From an uncultured Ectothiorhodospiraceae bacterium (GTDB taxonomy: Bacteria > Pseudomonadota > Gammaproteobacteria > S012-40), in NCBI GenBank assembly GCA_945787715.1, contig CALZJE010000012.1:1-64000 (forward strand): 64,000 bases of DNA, given 5' to 3'. The position numbers were made by a program, and so were the translations under genes. Under the pieces are notes generated by a model. The model was not told the DNA's origin, searched no databases, and saw only the letters and a program-made list of their open reading frames with translations. Numbering within the stretch: position 1 is the first letter of the stretch; each line of letters opens with the position of its first letter. This document shows positions 32,585 through 42,015 of the stretch, one piece after another.

Positions 32585-33451
32585 ATGACTTCAAATTCCG
32601 ACCAAACCATCGATCCAAAATGGGGTGAAATTTCCCCCATGCACGATCCTCGCATTCTTGCCAATTTTAAAGCCAGAAAAACTGACATCTTGATTACCAC
32701 GGCTCCAAAAGCTGGTACAACTTGGATGCAACAAATATTACATCAGTTAAAAACTGGTGGCGATGTTAACTTTGATTCGATTGATAACGTGATCCCCTGG
32801 TTGGAAATACAAAGAAAAGGAAAACATTGGTCAGAAATTATAGCGTATTTTGATACAATCAAAAATCCACGGATTTTTAAAACTCACTGCACATATCAAC
32901 AAACACCTGGCGTCGATTTCGCGAAAATTATATTAAGCTCTCGCGATCCCCGAGATGCTTGCATTAGCTTTTACCATCATACAATGAACTTGACAGAAAA
33001 TGCTTGCCAGATGGCAGATATAAAAAGCCCAAAAGACTTTGATGAATATTTTAGAAGCTGGATGGAATTTGGTACGTGGTATCGAAATATCTCCAGTTGG
33101 TGGCCTCATATCAACAAGCAAAATATTCTCTGGTTACGATATGAAGATATGAAAGCTGATTTGGAAAAATCTATCGATCAAATACTGGATTTCCTCGATT
33201 GGAAATTAGATGATACCGGTAGACCTAAAGTTTTAGAATACTGCTCATTTCAGTGGATGAAAGCTAACAGCGATAAATTTACACATCGTGACGAAAATGG
33301 CAGATTATTATTTACCCCCGGAAGTTTTATCCGTAAAGGTTCGGTTGGAGATTACAGAAGCTTGATGTCTAAATCTCAGGAGAAACAAATTTTAGATCGC
33401 GCTTATAAAATACTAGAACCTGAGTGCTTGAAATTTTTAGGCCTGGTTTAA
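32585..33451 (+). CDS. Sulfotransferase-domain protein (Sulfotransfer_1-like)
   Basis: 5'-PSB-like loop ITTAPKAGTTWMQQILHQL, 3'-PB-like SSRDPRDACISFYHH, C-terminal FIRKGSVGDYRS. Confidence 0.9.
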   Translation: MTSNSDQTIDPKWGEISPMHDPRILANFKARKTDILITTAPKAGTTWMQQILHQLKTGGDVNFDSIDNVIPWLEIQRKGKHWSEIIAYFDTIKNPRIFKTHCTYQQTPGVDFAKIILSSRDPRDACISFYHHTMNLTENACQMADIKSPKDFDEYFRSWMEFGTWYRNISSWWPHINKQNILWLRYEDMKADLEKSIDQILDFLDWKLDDTGRPKVLEYCSFQWMKANSDKFTHRDENGRLLFTPGSFIRKGSVGDYRSLMSKSQEKQILDRAYKILEPECLKFLGLV

Positions 33452-33838
33452 GAGGCTATCGGATATCGGACTAATCCAACAACATTAACTTATTAAAAAA
33501 CACATCAAAATCATGGAATATTTGGCAATGTAACATACAGCTACAACATATTTCTATTCAATATTTGTTTCAAATTTGCAAGAGGTGTAAACAAGACACT
33601 CTTCTCTACTGAATATGTTTCGCAGTAGCAAAAAAAATTTATCTGCAATCGCACACTCCGACTTCTCTTCAGCTCGAATTTCGTAAAAATCATTCAATAT
33701 TTCCAGCACAGAGACCGATTGATACCACAGAGCGCAAATTACAGTGACGCACAGAACCTGAAACTGATTGTGCCCACTAAAACCCTCGACTCAATCCGGT
33801 ATTGGGCAACTTTGATAATAATTAAGAATATATAAACC

Positions 33839-35863
33839 ATGGATTACATTTCGAATAGGGACCTGGGCAATTGCCTTGATCATCTTAAGGATATGATGGT
33901 ATGGATTGGTTCTGACGGGCATTTATTACATGCCAATGCTTCAGCATTAACCTTTTACGGCTATAACCTTGAATCATTTACACAACTCACTGTCCACGAC
34001 ATTGATACCCATTTTCCCAGCACAAGTTGGCCCCAACATTGGGAAGCTTTAAAACGCAGTAAAACTTTAACTATAACGGTGCAACATCGCGAAAAGTCTG
34101 GCCTTTACTACCCCGTCGAGATAGTCGACAGTTACCAGAACATTGATGGTAATGAATTTTCCATCTGTGTCATACGCACAGTAGATCATCGAGAAGATCG
34201 GGCTCAGCGTGTACAGCTTATGGAATTCTCCGTCGATCAAATGATGGACTCTGCTTTGTGGATTGATAAAGATGCATCCATCATTTTCGCCAACGATGCG
34301 ACCTGCCGCAATCTGGGTTACGCCCATGACGAACTGATCAATATGACTATCTATGATATTGATCCTGCTCAAACAAAGGAGAGCTGGCCCCAAAAATGGG
34401 AAGAACTTCGAAAAAATCAAACGATCACCTTTGAGGCTGAGCATCGTAGAAAAGATGGTCACATGATACCAGTCGAAGTCAATATCAATTTTGTTCAGAT
34501 CTATGATCAGGAAATTAACTGCGCCTTTGTTCGGGATATAACTGAACGTAAGTTACACGAGGCCCAATTAATCCACCTTGCAACCCACGACGCCCTAACC
34601 GGGCTGCCCAATCGTAATCTCCTCACTGAAAGGGTCAATCATGCTATTTTGCATGCTAAACGGAATAATAATTATACCGCCGTCATGTTGCTTGATCTGG
34701 ATAAGTTTAAATATGTGAACGACAACATCGGGCATGATGCGGGAGATGCAATGCTTAAAGAATTATCGGCCCGCATGAAATCCATTTTACGCGCTACAGA
34801 CACAGTGGCTCGTCTTGGTGGTGATGAATTCGTAATCTTGCTTGATTCTATCAAACAGCCGAAGGATAGTGCATTGGTGGGTCAAAAGCTGATACAAGAA
34901 ATTAGGAAGCCAATCGCCTTTGATGCTCAAGTCCTACAGCCGGGTGCAAGTGTAGGTATCGCTATCTTCCCTTTGGATGGTGAAGATGCATTCACTTTAT
35001 TAAAAAGTGCCGATGTTGCGATGTATCAAGCCAAGCTGGAAGGTGGTAATGTATTTCAGTTCTACGAACGCGAAATGGGTGAACGCATTTCAAAACATCT
35101 TGCCGTGGTCACTGGCTTGCAGCAAGCCTTGAAAGAAAAACAGTTCGTATTGTATTACCAGCCGATTTTTGATTTTAAGACGAAACAGCTCGTGGGCGCG
35201 GAAGCGCTGTTGCGCTGGCAAGATCCAGCCCGAGGATTGATCCCACCCTTTGAGTTTATTCCGGTGGCGGAAGAATCAGGGCTTATTGTGCCTATGGGTA
35301 CATGGGTAATTGAGGAGACCTGTCGCCAGAACAGCGAGTGGATGAAAAATGGTCTGAATATCGTGCCAATTTCGGCGAATTTATCAGCGTGTCAACTACG
35401 CACTAATGACATTATTGATATAGTTATAAAATCGCTAGCAAAAAATAATCTGCCTGCTAAATTTATTAGCCTGGAGCTCACCGAAAGCATGGTCATGGAG
35501 GATCCGGAAGCGGTTATTGATATCTTAAATCAGATTCGAAAACTGGGAGTGACTATTGCTATAGACGATTTTGGTACGGGTTACTCCAGTCTTAGCTATT
35601 TGCAACAGTTCCCTATTGACGTGATCAAAATTGACCGTGCCTTTGTTAAAGATATCAGTGGTGACGAAGAAGATGCGATTATTGCAAACGCTATTGTCTC
35701 TCTAGCGCATGGCTTGGGTTTCAATGTACTAGCCGAAGGTGTCGAGAACAGCACTCAAGATGACTATCTACGAGATCAGGGCTGTGATTTGGTGCAAGGT
35801 TTTTTTTATAGCAAACCTATCCCTGCTAAAGAATTTGAACAGATTTTACGTCAGCAGAAATAA
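33839..35863 (+). CDS. PAS-PAS-GGDEF-EAL diguanylate cyclase/phosphodiesterase
   Basis: Two PAS repeats; ARLGGDEFVILLDS; GAEALLRWQDPARGLI with IDDFGTGYSSLSYL and EGVE motifs. Confidence 0.96.
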   Translation: MDYISNRDLGNCLDHLKDMMVWIGSDGHLLHANASALTFYGYNLESFTQLTVHDIDTHFPSTSWPQHWEALKRSKTLTITVQHREKSGLYYPVEIVDSYQNIDGNEFSICVIRTVDHREDRAQRVQLMEFSVDQMMDSALWIDKDASIIFANDATCRNLGYAHDELINMTIYDIDPAQTKESWPQKWEELRKNQTITFEAEHRRKDGHMIPVEVNINFVQIYDQEINCAFVRDITERKLHEAQLIHLATHDALTGLPNRNLLTERVNHAILHAKRNNNYTAVMLLDLDKFKYVNDNIGHDAGDAMLKELSARMKSILRATDTVARLGGDEFVILLDSIKQPKDSALVGQKLIQEIRKPIAFDAQVLQPGASVGIAIFPLDGEDAFTLLKSADVAMYQAKLEGGNVFQFYEREMGERISKHLAVVTGLQQALKEKQFVLYYQPIFDFKTKQLVGAEALLRWQDPARGLIPPFEFIPVAEESGLIVPMGTWVIEETCRQNSEWMKNGLNIVPISANLSACQLRTNDIIDIVIKSLAKNNLPAKFISLELTESMVMEDPEAVIDILNQIRKLGVTIAIDDFGTGYSSLSYLQQFPIDVIKIDRAFVKDISGDEEDAIIANAIVSLAHGLGFNVLAEGVENSTQDDYLRDQGCDLVQGFFYSKPIPAKEFEQILRQQK

Positions 35864-35964
35864 CAACAAATCTTAATCTTCTTTGTTCGAGAATTGAATA
35901 CCAAAAAGAGGTATGTCGCATCATTCTACCCAGTTACAACAAAACACACTATTGAGAATCAATA

Positions 35965-36777
35965 ATGAATACAAATCAATCAACACTCAGACAACTTGAA
36001 GCAATCATTCCCGATGCTGCAAGTACTGAGCTACTCCCGCGCTTTCGTCAGATAGAACACCACTTCAAAGCCGATGGTAGCGTGGTCACCGAGGCAGATC
36101 ACGCTATGCAAAAGCAGTTGATGACAGAGTTACAAAAGCATTGGCCTACGATACCATTACTCGGCGAGGAGATGAGTGAAGCAGAACAGCAAGCATTGAT
36201 GGAGAAAAGCCAACAGGGATTATGGGTGCTCGACCCACTTGATGGCACTAGCAATTTTGCCGCAGGCATCCCCTGTTTTACTGTCTCTCTTGCATTTATG
36301 CGAGATGGTGAAATACAGCTCGGTCTGATCTACGATCCAATACGACAAGAATGTTTCAGCGCCATCGCTGGAAAAGGCGCTTGGCTGAATGGGGAACGAT
36401 TACAAGCTGCTGGGAGCGAATTACCATTGTCAAAATGCATTGCACAAATCGATTTCAAAAGACTGCCTCCAGAAATGGCCGCCAGTATCGCAAGCCATCC
36501 ACCTTATAGCTCACAACGCAGCTTTGGCTCCGGCGCTTTGGATTGGTGTTGGCTGGCAGCAGGCAGAGTTCACCTCTACCTTCACGGCAAACAGAAATTG
36601 TGGGACTACAGTGCCGGGCAATTGATACTGCGTGAAGCAGGCGGGCAATGCTGCACTCTGGAGGGTGATGTTGTATTTCAGGGCAAGCTGGAATCACGTT
36701 CAGTGCTAGCAGCATTGCAATCAAAACATTTTGTGGAATGGCGAGAGTATGTTCTGAAAAAAAATAGAAGGCATTGA
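35965..36777 (+). CDS. Inositol monophosphatase-family protein
   Basis: LLGEEMSE, WVLDPLDGTSNFAAGIPCFTVSLAF, LWDYSAGQLILREAGG. Confidence 0.93.
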   Translation: MNTNQSTLRQLEAIIPDAASTELLPRFRQIEHHFKADGSVVTEADHAMQKQLMTELQKHWPTIPLLGEEMSEAEQQALMEKSQQGLWVLDPLDGTSNFAAGIPCFTVSLAFMRDGEIQLGLIYDPIRQECFSAIAGKGAWLNGERLQAAGSELPLSKCIAQIDFKRLPPEMAASIASHPPYSSQRSFGSGALDWCWLAAGRVHLYLHGKQKLWDYSAGQLILREAGGQCCTLEGDVVFQGKLESRSVLAALQSKHFVEWREYVLKKNRRH

Positions 36778-36825
36778 AACAAACAATACTATTTACGAAT
36801 TAATTCGATTTATAGAATGGCTTGA

Positions 36826-37728
36826 TCAATTATGATTTACTTGAAGTACCCGCTGCAAAGGCGCGAGAGTAATAACACATCGATAAAGAATAGTTTCATT
36901 ATCAAGCATGCCGTAACAATGATAGGTTTCCAGTTCATCACTATTCACCTGCTTTTCAACTAACATAATTAATGCATCATTACTTTTCAGCCTTGAATTG
37001 ATTTCCCGGTTAATACACATTTGTTGCGAAACATAAACCATAGGATTTTTTAAAAAATCGTGCCCCATATAAGTTGCGTGTTCCAAAAGCGCGCAGGAAA
37101 TTAGTGCCAAAGTAAAACTTTCAGGAAAACTAACCTTTCCTGCAAGTTCATCAAAATAAATCGATTGCTCTACCAAAGATCCAACCAGAAAATTTTTTCC
37201 GTTTGAGGTATTTAAAAACTTCCTTTTTAAAAAGTAATTGGTTCCTTCAACAAAGGTGCGATCTGTCACTTTCTTTAAATCTGGGAAATCGTGAAACGTT
37301 GCGGATTCAAGAATCAATGGTTTTTGAGCTTCACGTTTATATCCAATCATTGCCAAGCCGTTTTTATTTTTGATCAGAAAACGATTGCTCAACACCTTGT
37401 TTTCATTTTCTTTAAACTTACTCTTTTTTATTTCAAAATCAAATGGGTCATCTGCTTTAAGAACACTAGCAAAACTTAACTGATAGTAACTCTGCACTAG
37501 ATCCTCACGCTCAATAAGCGATTGTTCATCATTGTCTTGCCGATAGCTCATTAAACGGTCTGCTACAAAAGCCATCTGCTGAAAACCTAATACGATTGGT
37601 CCACCAAAAGGATTACCGGATATTTGTTTCCATCGGTGTTTATCATGAAATGGATTAAAGTCGTCAGTGGAATTTCTCGCGACATCAATATGTGTGAGAG
37701 AAAACCGATAATTATATGTATTTGTCAT
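36826..37728 (-). CDS. Hypothetical protein, possible hot-dog/MaoC-like fold
   Basis: DVARNSTDDFNPFHDKHRWKQISGNPFGGPIVLGFQ resembles a MaoC-like hydratase motif. Weak assignment. Confidence 0.5.
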   Translation of the reverse strand: MTNTYNYRFSLTHIDVARNSTDDFNPFHDKHRWKQISGNPFGGPIVLGFQQMAFVADRLMSYRQDNDEQSLIEREDLVQSYYQLSFASVLKADDPFDFEIKKSKFKENENKVLSNRFLIKNKNGLAMIGYKREAQKPLILESATFHDFPDLKKVTDRTFVEGTNYFLKRKFLNTSNGKNFLVGSLVEQSIYFDELAGKVSFPESFTLALISCALLEHATYMGHDFLKNPMVYVSQQMCINREINSRLKSNDALIMLVEKQVNSDELETYHCYGMLDNETILYRCVITLAPLQRVLQVNHN

Positions 37729-37948
37729 TATCTGAAATGGTAAAATTGATTAAATACAAACAAGTACAGCAACCATCAAGCCGAATTAGCCATAAAATGA
37801 AAATAGAAAAGGCTCATAACTTTTTGATAACTATAGTAGAAAGAATAACAGTTTACAATAAAACGCATAATTAAGTAGATGGCTTTTCTCGGCAAGTCGC
37901 ATAAGACACTTTATCAGGAGTAATTCTGAAGCAAGGGAGTAACCTTAC

Positions 37949-38500
37949 ATGAAAGCGGTATTAGTGAAATTATTTGCCTTGTTTATTGCTTTAATGACAT
38001 TTGAGCAGACCAATGCCGGAGAAATTAAAGCTCGTGCTCGTGAACACGTTGACTTTCACAATATCGTTTTTAAAGATGGTAGCGATGCGGCTTATAGTGG
38101 ATTGAGCAATACTATCAATATATGGTGGGAAAAGCCTCGCATTTACTCTATAGGGCTGGCGTTTAATCCTATACTTGGCTCTGCTGAGGCCGATGGTGAG
38201 ACTGATCCGAGACTCAGTGGAAAACTCAAACTGATAACACTAGGTGTAGAAGGAAAGTACTATCATCATTACATTTCCCATAATTTGTTCACACGCCTTG
38301 GCTTAGGCTCCACACGCTTGGATACTACGGGTAAAATTGGTAATATTGATGGCTTCCATAGCTACATAGGTACAGGATGGGAATTTGATATCAAAGGTGT
38401 TGGCATTGCTTTGGAAATGGCTTATCGACAATCACGATTAGCACAAGGTATCATTGTGAATAGTATTACACCGTCAATTGGCGTCCATTTTTATCATTAA
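37949..38500 (+). CDS. Putative outer-membrane beta-barrel protein
   Basis: Signal peptide MKAVLVKLFALFIALMTFEQTNAGE, alternating strands, C-terminal SIGVHFYH with aromatic near the end. Confidence 0.6.
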   Translation: MKAVLVKLFALFIALMTFEQTNAGEIKARAREHVDFHNIVFKDGSDAAYSGLSNTINIWWEKPRIYSIGLAFNPILGSAEADGETDPRLSGKLKLITLGVEGKYYHHYISHNLFTRLGLGSTRLDTTGKIGNIDGFHSYIGTGWEFDIKGVGIALEMAYRQSRLAQGIIVNSITPSIGVHFYH

Positions 38501-38591
38501 TTTCTCTCTGATTTTTACGATAAAGTATCAAATTACTGTAGCAGCTACAACCCCCAGCTTTTGGCGAAAACTACCTGACAATAACATCCTA

Positions 38592-39026
38592 CTATCCTAT
38601 CTGGCCATAGGATAAAGCCAAAAAAATCACACCGAGAGATAAACACAGAGGAGAATAATAATGCGTATCATATTTTGAAAATTCTGTTGTGTTAATTTTT
38701 TTAAAAAAACCTAGAACCTTGAAATCTCCTATTGCACGCACAATAAAAATTCCTGACAGAGCCCAGCCAGCATAAATAATCAGGCTTCCCTGTGGAAGAG
38801 ATGTAAGGTCATAAAAGCCAAGCATGAAGACAACAGCTCCGCAACCAAACAAAACGATAGCAACTATTAAGGTAATAGTTACACCGGGAGTCATTGTTGG
38901 TTTCCCATCAATAACTGGAATTACCTTATTCACACCAATTTTTCCGCCGAATGCCCAGTAGACGTGCAGCAAACCAAGAAATACAAATAAAAGCATTACT
39001 ATCAGTACAACAATACTCATTATCAT
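38592..39026 (-). CDS. DUF3995-like membrane protein
   Basis: Four TM helices; LLHVYWAFGG...VIPVIDGKPTMTPGVTITLIVA pattern. Confidence 0.75.
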   Translation of the reverse strand: MIMSIVVLIVMLLFVFLGLLHVYWAFGGKIGVNKVIPVIDGKPTMTPGVTITLIVAIVLFGCGAVVFMLGFYDLTSLPQGSLIIYAGWALSGIFIVRAIGDFKVLGFFKKINTTEFSKYDTHYYSPLCLSLGVIFLALSYGQIG

Positions 39027-39343
39027 CTCCTAAGGATTAATAAGTGAAGTTTGGATCATCACTATTTCATATAATTAGTGCATTAACTCTAATTTATATC
39101 TAGAGTAACCCTATGTCAAGAAAAAGAGTAAGTGAAGGGCCGATGAAGAATTCTACCTCTCTCATTTTCCTAGCATCGTATTGAAGTGTTAGGGTTTCAC
39201 GCAGGAAATAGTAAACATTAGTCAATCAGATCACTAATTAATATAATAGGATTGTTAACAATAAAAAACTCTCGACATGCAGAAATAGAAAGTATAATGA
39301 GTCGATAGGGAATTACCGACTCAATGTTAATTAATTGAATTTA

Positions 39344-39826
39344 CTAATTTCTTAGTTTCGAAAAAACATAGCCACTATCCTTCTGCGGAGAATGACAAAC
39401 AAAACATGAGCCGCCTCCATCTTTAGTTAATCTCTCGGTTTTACTATTGGCTGCAAAACCTTCAAAACCCCACCCTCCAGTTTAGGCGTATTTTTTCACA
39501 TCTTTATGCATGACCCCAACCAGCTTGCGCTCACCTTCCTGAATTGTGTTATCTTTTTCCATAGTGTTGATAAGATCGAATGCCAATACGGAACCATCAG
39601 AATAAATTCCATTTTTTAATCCCTGAATCGCCTTGTCATTACCATAAATGTGATGAATACCTTGGAATGGATTTGCCAAAGGATGCCCAGGCTTAATGAC
39701 CATTGATTTAACATGAGTCCAGTTACGATAGTCATTTGGATATGGAACCTTATCTCCATCTGCTTGACACACAGATGAAAACACCAAGATTAAACTTCCT
39801 GTAATAGTTGCTAATTTAGACTTCAT
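39344..39826 (-). pseudogene. Cytochrome P460-like gene interrupted by one in-frame TAA
   Basis: ORF MKSKLATITGSLILVFSSVCQADGDKVPYPNDYRNWTHVKS...VKKYA stops at TAA (39482-39484) and continues in the same frame as TGGWGFEGFAANSKTERLTKDGGGSCFVCHSPQKDSGYVFSKLRN-TAG. Confidence 0.85.
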
Positions 39827-39847
39827 TATTCTACCCCTCTACAATAA

Positions 39848-40117
39848 TTAAATCGGTGAAGGACAACCTTCCATTTGCAAGATCGCATACCCTTGCATTG
39901 AAACTACATTTAAAGTTTCAGGGTTTGCCGCTGTACTATGACAAAAATGACATTTATCCAGGTGCATGTTATCCACCTGAGCTCCGATGCTTTCAAGCCA
40001 TATGATCGCGACCCTTCGCGCGTCCTGTTCGATGCCACCGCTGGGCAGGAGCACATCGAAATGCATTTGCTCGCCACTGCTTTGGGTAACATAGGTATCA
40101 AACACATCTAGCTTCAT
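39848..40117 (-). CDS. DUF2024-like protein
   Basis: From internal Met: MKLDVFDTYVTQSSGEQMHFDVLLPSG...LDKCHFCHSTAANPE. Confidence 0.75.
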   Translation of the reverse strand: MKLDVFDTYVTQSSGEQMHFDVLLPSGGIEQDARRVAIIWLESIGAQVDNMHLDKCHFCHSTAANPETLNVVSMQGYAILQMEGCPSPI

Positions 40118-40266
40118 ATCAATACTCCTCAAGTTACACATCGGAAAAACTCCGATGAATTTGTTCTTACCCTGACGTTTCAAATTAATCGGGTAAAAAG
40201 TCATTTTATTGCTTTATTTACTGCCTCTAAGGCCTTTTTCCACGAATATTATTGAAATGTTAGGGA

Positions 40267-40500
40267 TTACTTCAGCTCACTGATCTCAGCACCAAAATTG
40301 ATATGAAAAACAGCATCATCCAATAGTAAAGCGGGAACGGATTTAACGCCTGCTTGCTCCGCTTCATCAATTCGAAAAATATCTTCACCTAAATGCACAA
40401 TTTCAATATCAAAGCGTTTCTGATCCAATGCTTCTAGCTCTGACTGTTCTGCGCTGATGCAAACTGGGCAGCCTGCGTGGTAAAAAATAGCTTTACTCAT
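40267..40500 (-). CDS. Thioredoxin/glutaredoxin-like small protein
   Basis: From internal Met: MSKAIFYHAGCPVCISAEQ...GVKSVPALLLDD (CPVC active site, cis-Pro). Confidence 0.82.
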   Translation of the reverse strand: MSKAIFYHAGCPVCISAEQSELEALDQKRFDIEIVHLGEDIFRIDEAEQAGVKSVPALLLDDAVFHINFGAEISELK

Positions 40501-40522
40501 AATCGTCATCCTTAAATTTTTG

Positions 40523-40535
40523 TATCGACTCGATA
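40523..40535. promoter_or_regulatory. Operator-like palindrome 1 in the divergent thioredoxin-like/marR promoter region
   Basis: TATCGA-C-TCGATA, perfect 6-bp arms; same consensus as 40578-40590. Confidence 0.55.
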
Positions 40536-40577
40536 CTTTATAAATTGTAAGCAAAGATTTAGGCCTTGTCAAGAAGG

Positions 40578-40590
40578 TATTGATCCGATA
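40578..40590. promoter_or_regulatory. Operator-like palindrome 2 (imperfect), just upstream of the marR start
   Basis: TATTGATCCGATA; matches palindrome 1 at 10 of 13 positions (TATyGAyyCGATA). Confidence 0.5.
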
Positions 40591-40600
40591 CCATATATAC

Positions 40601-41167
40601 ATGAAAACGAAGCTAATATATGACTACATTGAACGGCTCAGTAACCTAATGCGAAATGAAACACGACGCGAAGGGGCTGAGTATGGTTTGCAACCCGTGC
40701 AATTAGAGGCATTACATTATCTGTCTATTTGTAACCGATATTCAGATACGCCCATGGGAGTTACTGAATATTTGGGCCAAACAAAGGGCACTGTATCCCA
40801 AAGTTTGAAAGTGCTCGAAAAAAAAGGTTTTTTAACCAAGCATACTGACAATCACGACAAGCGGATAACTCATTTAAAAGTATCCAGTACTGGAAAGAAA
40901 CTATTGAAAAAAACAATCCCAACACCAATTTTCAGCCAGGCTTGTGAACATTTGAATGAACCGACTCAAACACAAACTATTTCTGTTCTTAAAGATTTAC
41001 TTCAGGCGATACAGTGCGCTAACGGAATGAAGTCTTTCGGAGTTTGTGGTACTTGTCGTTACAATCAGAAGAATAAAGATGGCAGCTTTTCTTGCGGTCT
41101 TACTAAAGAATCATTATCTCAAAATGATGTGTTGCTAATTTGTCGGGAGCATGAAAATGTTCTTTAA
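40601..41167 (+). CDS. MarR-family transcriptional regulator with a cysteine-rich C-terminal extension
   Basis: wHTH: MGVTEYLGQTKGTVSQSLKVLEKKGFLTKHTDNHDKRITHLKVSSTGKKL; tail CGVCGTCRYN..-type cysteines (GVCGTCRYNQKNKDGSFSCGLTKESLSQNDVLLICREHE). ATG at 40601 preferred to the ORF-track start. Confidence 0.88.
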   Translation: MKTKLIYDYIERLSNLMRNETRREGAEYGLQPVQLEALHYLSICNRYSDTPMGVTEYLGQTKGTVSQSLKVLEKKGFLTKHTDNHDKRITHLKVSSTGKKLLKKTIPTPIFSQACEHLNEPTQTQTISVLKDLLQAIQCANGMKSFGVCGTCRYNQKNKDGSFSCGLTKESLSQNDVLLICREHENVL

Positions 41168-41312
41168 AGAACGAGTTGCTGTTCTTCAACATATTCATTT
41201 TGAAGAAGCAGCAGCAATCACAAAATGGATGGATAACGCCTGCTCTACCCTGGTTAACCAGAAATTCGATACAACTGTCTTTCTGCTTTTTCTTTTAAAC
41301 TCTTCTGGTTAA
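41157..41312 (+). pseudogene. Possible N-terminal remnant of a class-I glutamine amidotransferase-like gene
   Basis: MFFKERVAVLQHIHFEEAAAITKWMDNACSTLVNQKFDTTVF... resembles a GATase N-terminus (VLQHxxFE...) but ends after 51 aa and overlaps the end of the Crp-like gene. Confidence 0.35.
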
Positions 41313-42015
41313 GCACATCTATTTTACCGCTAAAGATACCAATCACACCTTCACGCCTAAGTTCACCCAACAAACGAGCAACGACAGGCCTCACAGTTCC
41401 AATCATATGCGCTAACTCTTCCTGCGAAAGATCATGAATAATTTTCAGCGTGTAGTTCGAATGATTCAAATAACGTAACAATAAAGAGCTAAGACGCGTC
41501 ATAGTATTATCAAACGCTAATTCACTAGCCAAGTCACTTAATCGCTCAAATTGCTTATTTTCAATCTCTGCCATTGCCTTTTGAAGTGATTGATGTTGCC
41601 CCGTCCACTCTGCCCATTTATCAAGTGATGTGGACAACACTTCAACATCATCCATCGCTGAAATCTGTAAATCATTACGTCCATTATCAATCACATTCAG
41701 GCCATTAATTGCCTCGCCAGGGCCAAGTAAAAACAGGATCAGCTCCCTACCGCTAGCCACGTGATATCGACTGACTTTAACTCGACCTTTGAGTAATATA
41801 TAAAATCTATGTTTCAACTGTTGAGATTCTAACTGATAGCCGCGAGGCCAACGATCACTACGCATAACGGAAAGCATGTTTTTCATTGATTGTGGATCAA
41901 TCCCTGAAAACAACGGTGATGTCGACATAATTTTATAATCAAATAGTGGCTGCATTGCGACGCAATGATTTTTTTGTAATTTTACCTGAAACGAATCGTG
42001 CAACTGTTCTTTCAT
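41254..42015 (-). CDS. Crp/Fnr-family transcriptional regulator
   Basis: Cyclic-nucleotide-binding-like fold FYILLKGRVKVSRYHVASGRELILFLLGPGEAI; HTH LSQEELAHMIGTVRPVVARLLGELRREGVI. Confidence 0.9.
   Translation of the reverse strand: MKEQLHDSFQVKLQKNHCVAMQPLFDYKIMSTSPLFSGIDPQSMKNMLSVMRSDRWPRGYQLESQQLKHRFYILLKGRVKVSRYHVASGRELILFLLGPGEAINGLNVIDNGRNDLQISAMDDVEVLSTSLDKWAEWTGQHQSLQKAMAEIENKQFERLSDLASELAFDNTMTRLSSLLLRYLNHSNYTLKIIHDLSQEELAHMIGTVRPVVARLLGELRREGVIGIFSGKIDVLNQKSLKEKAERQLYRISG

Noticed and set aside
34067-34462. 131-aa minus-strand ORF
   Set aside because: Antisense to the PAS region of the GGDEF-EAL gene; no domain.
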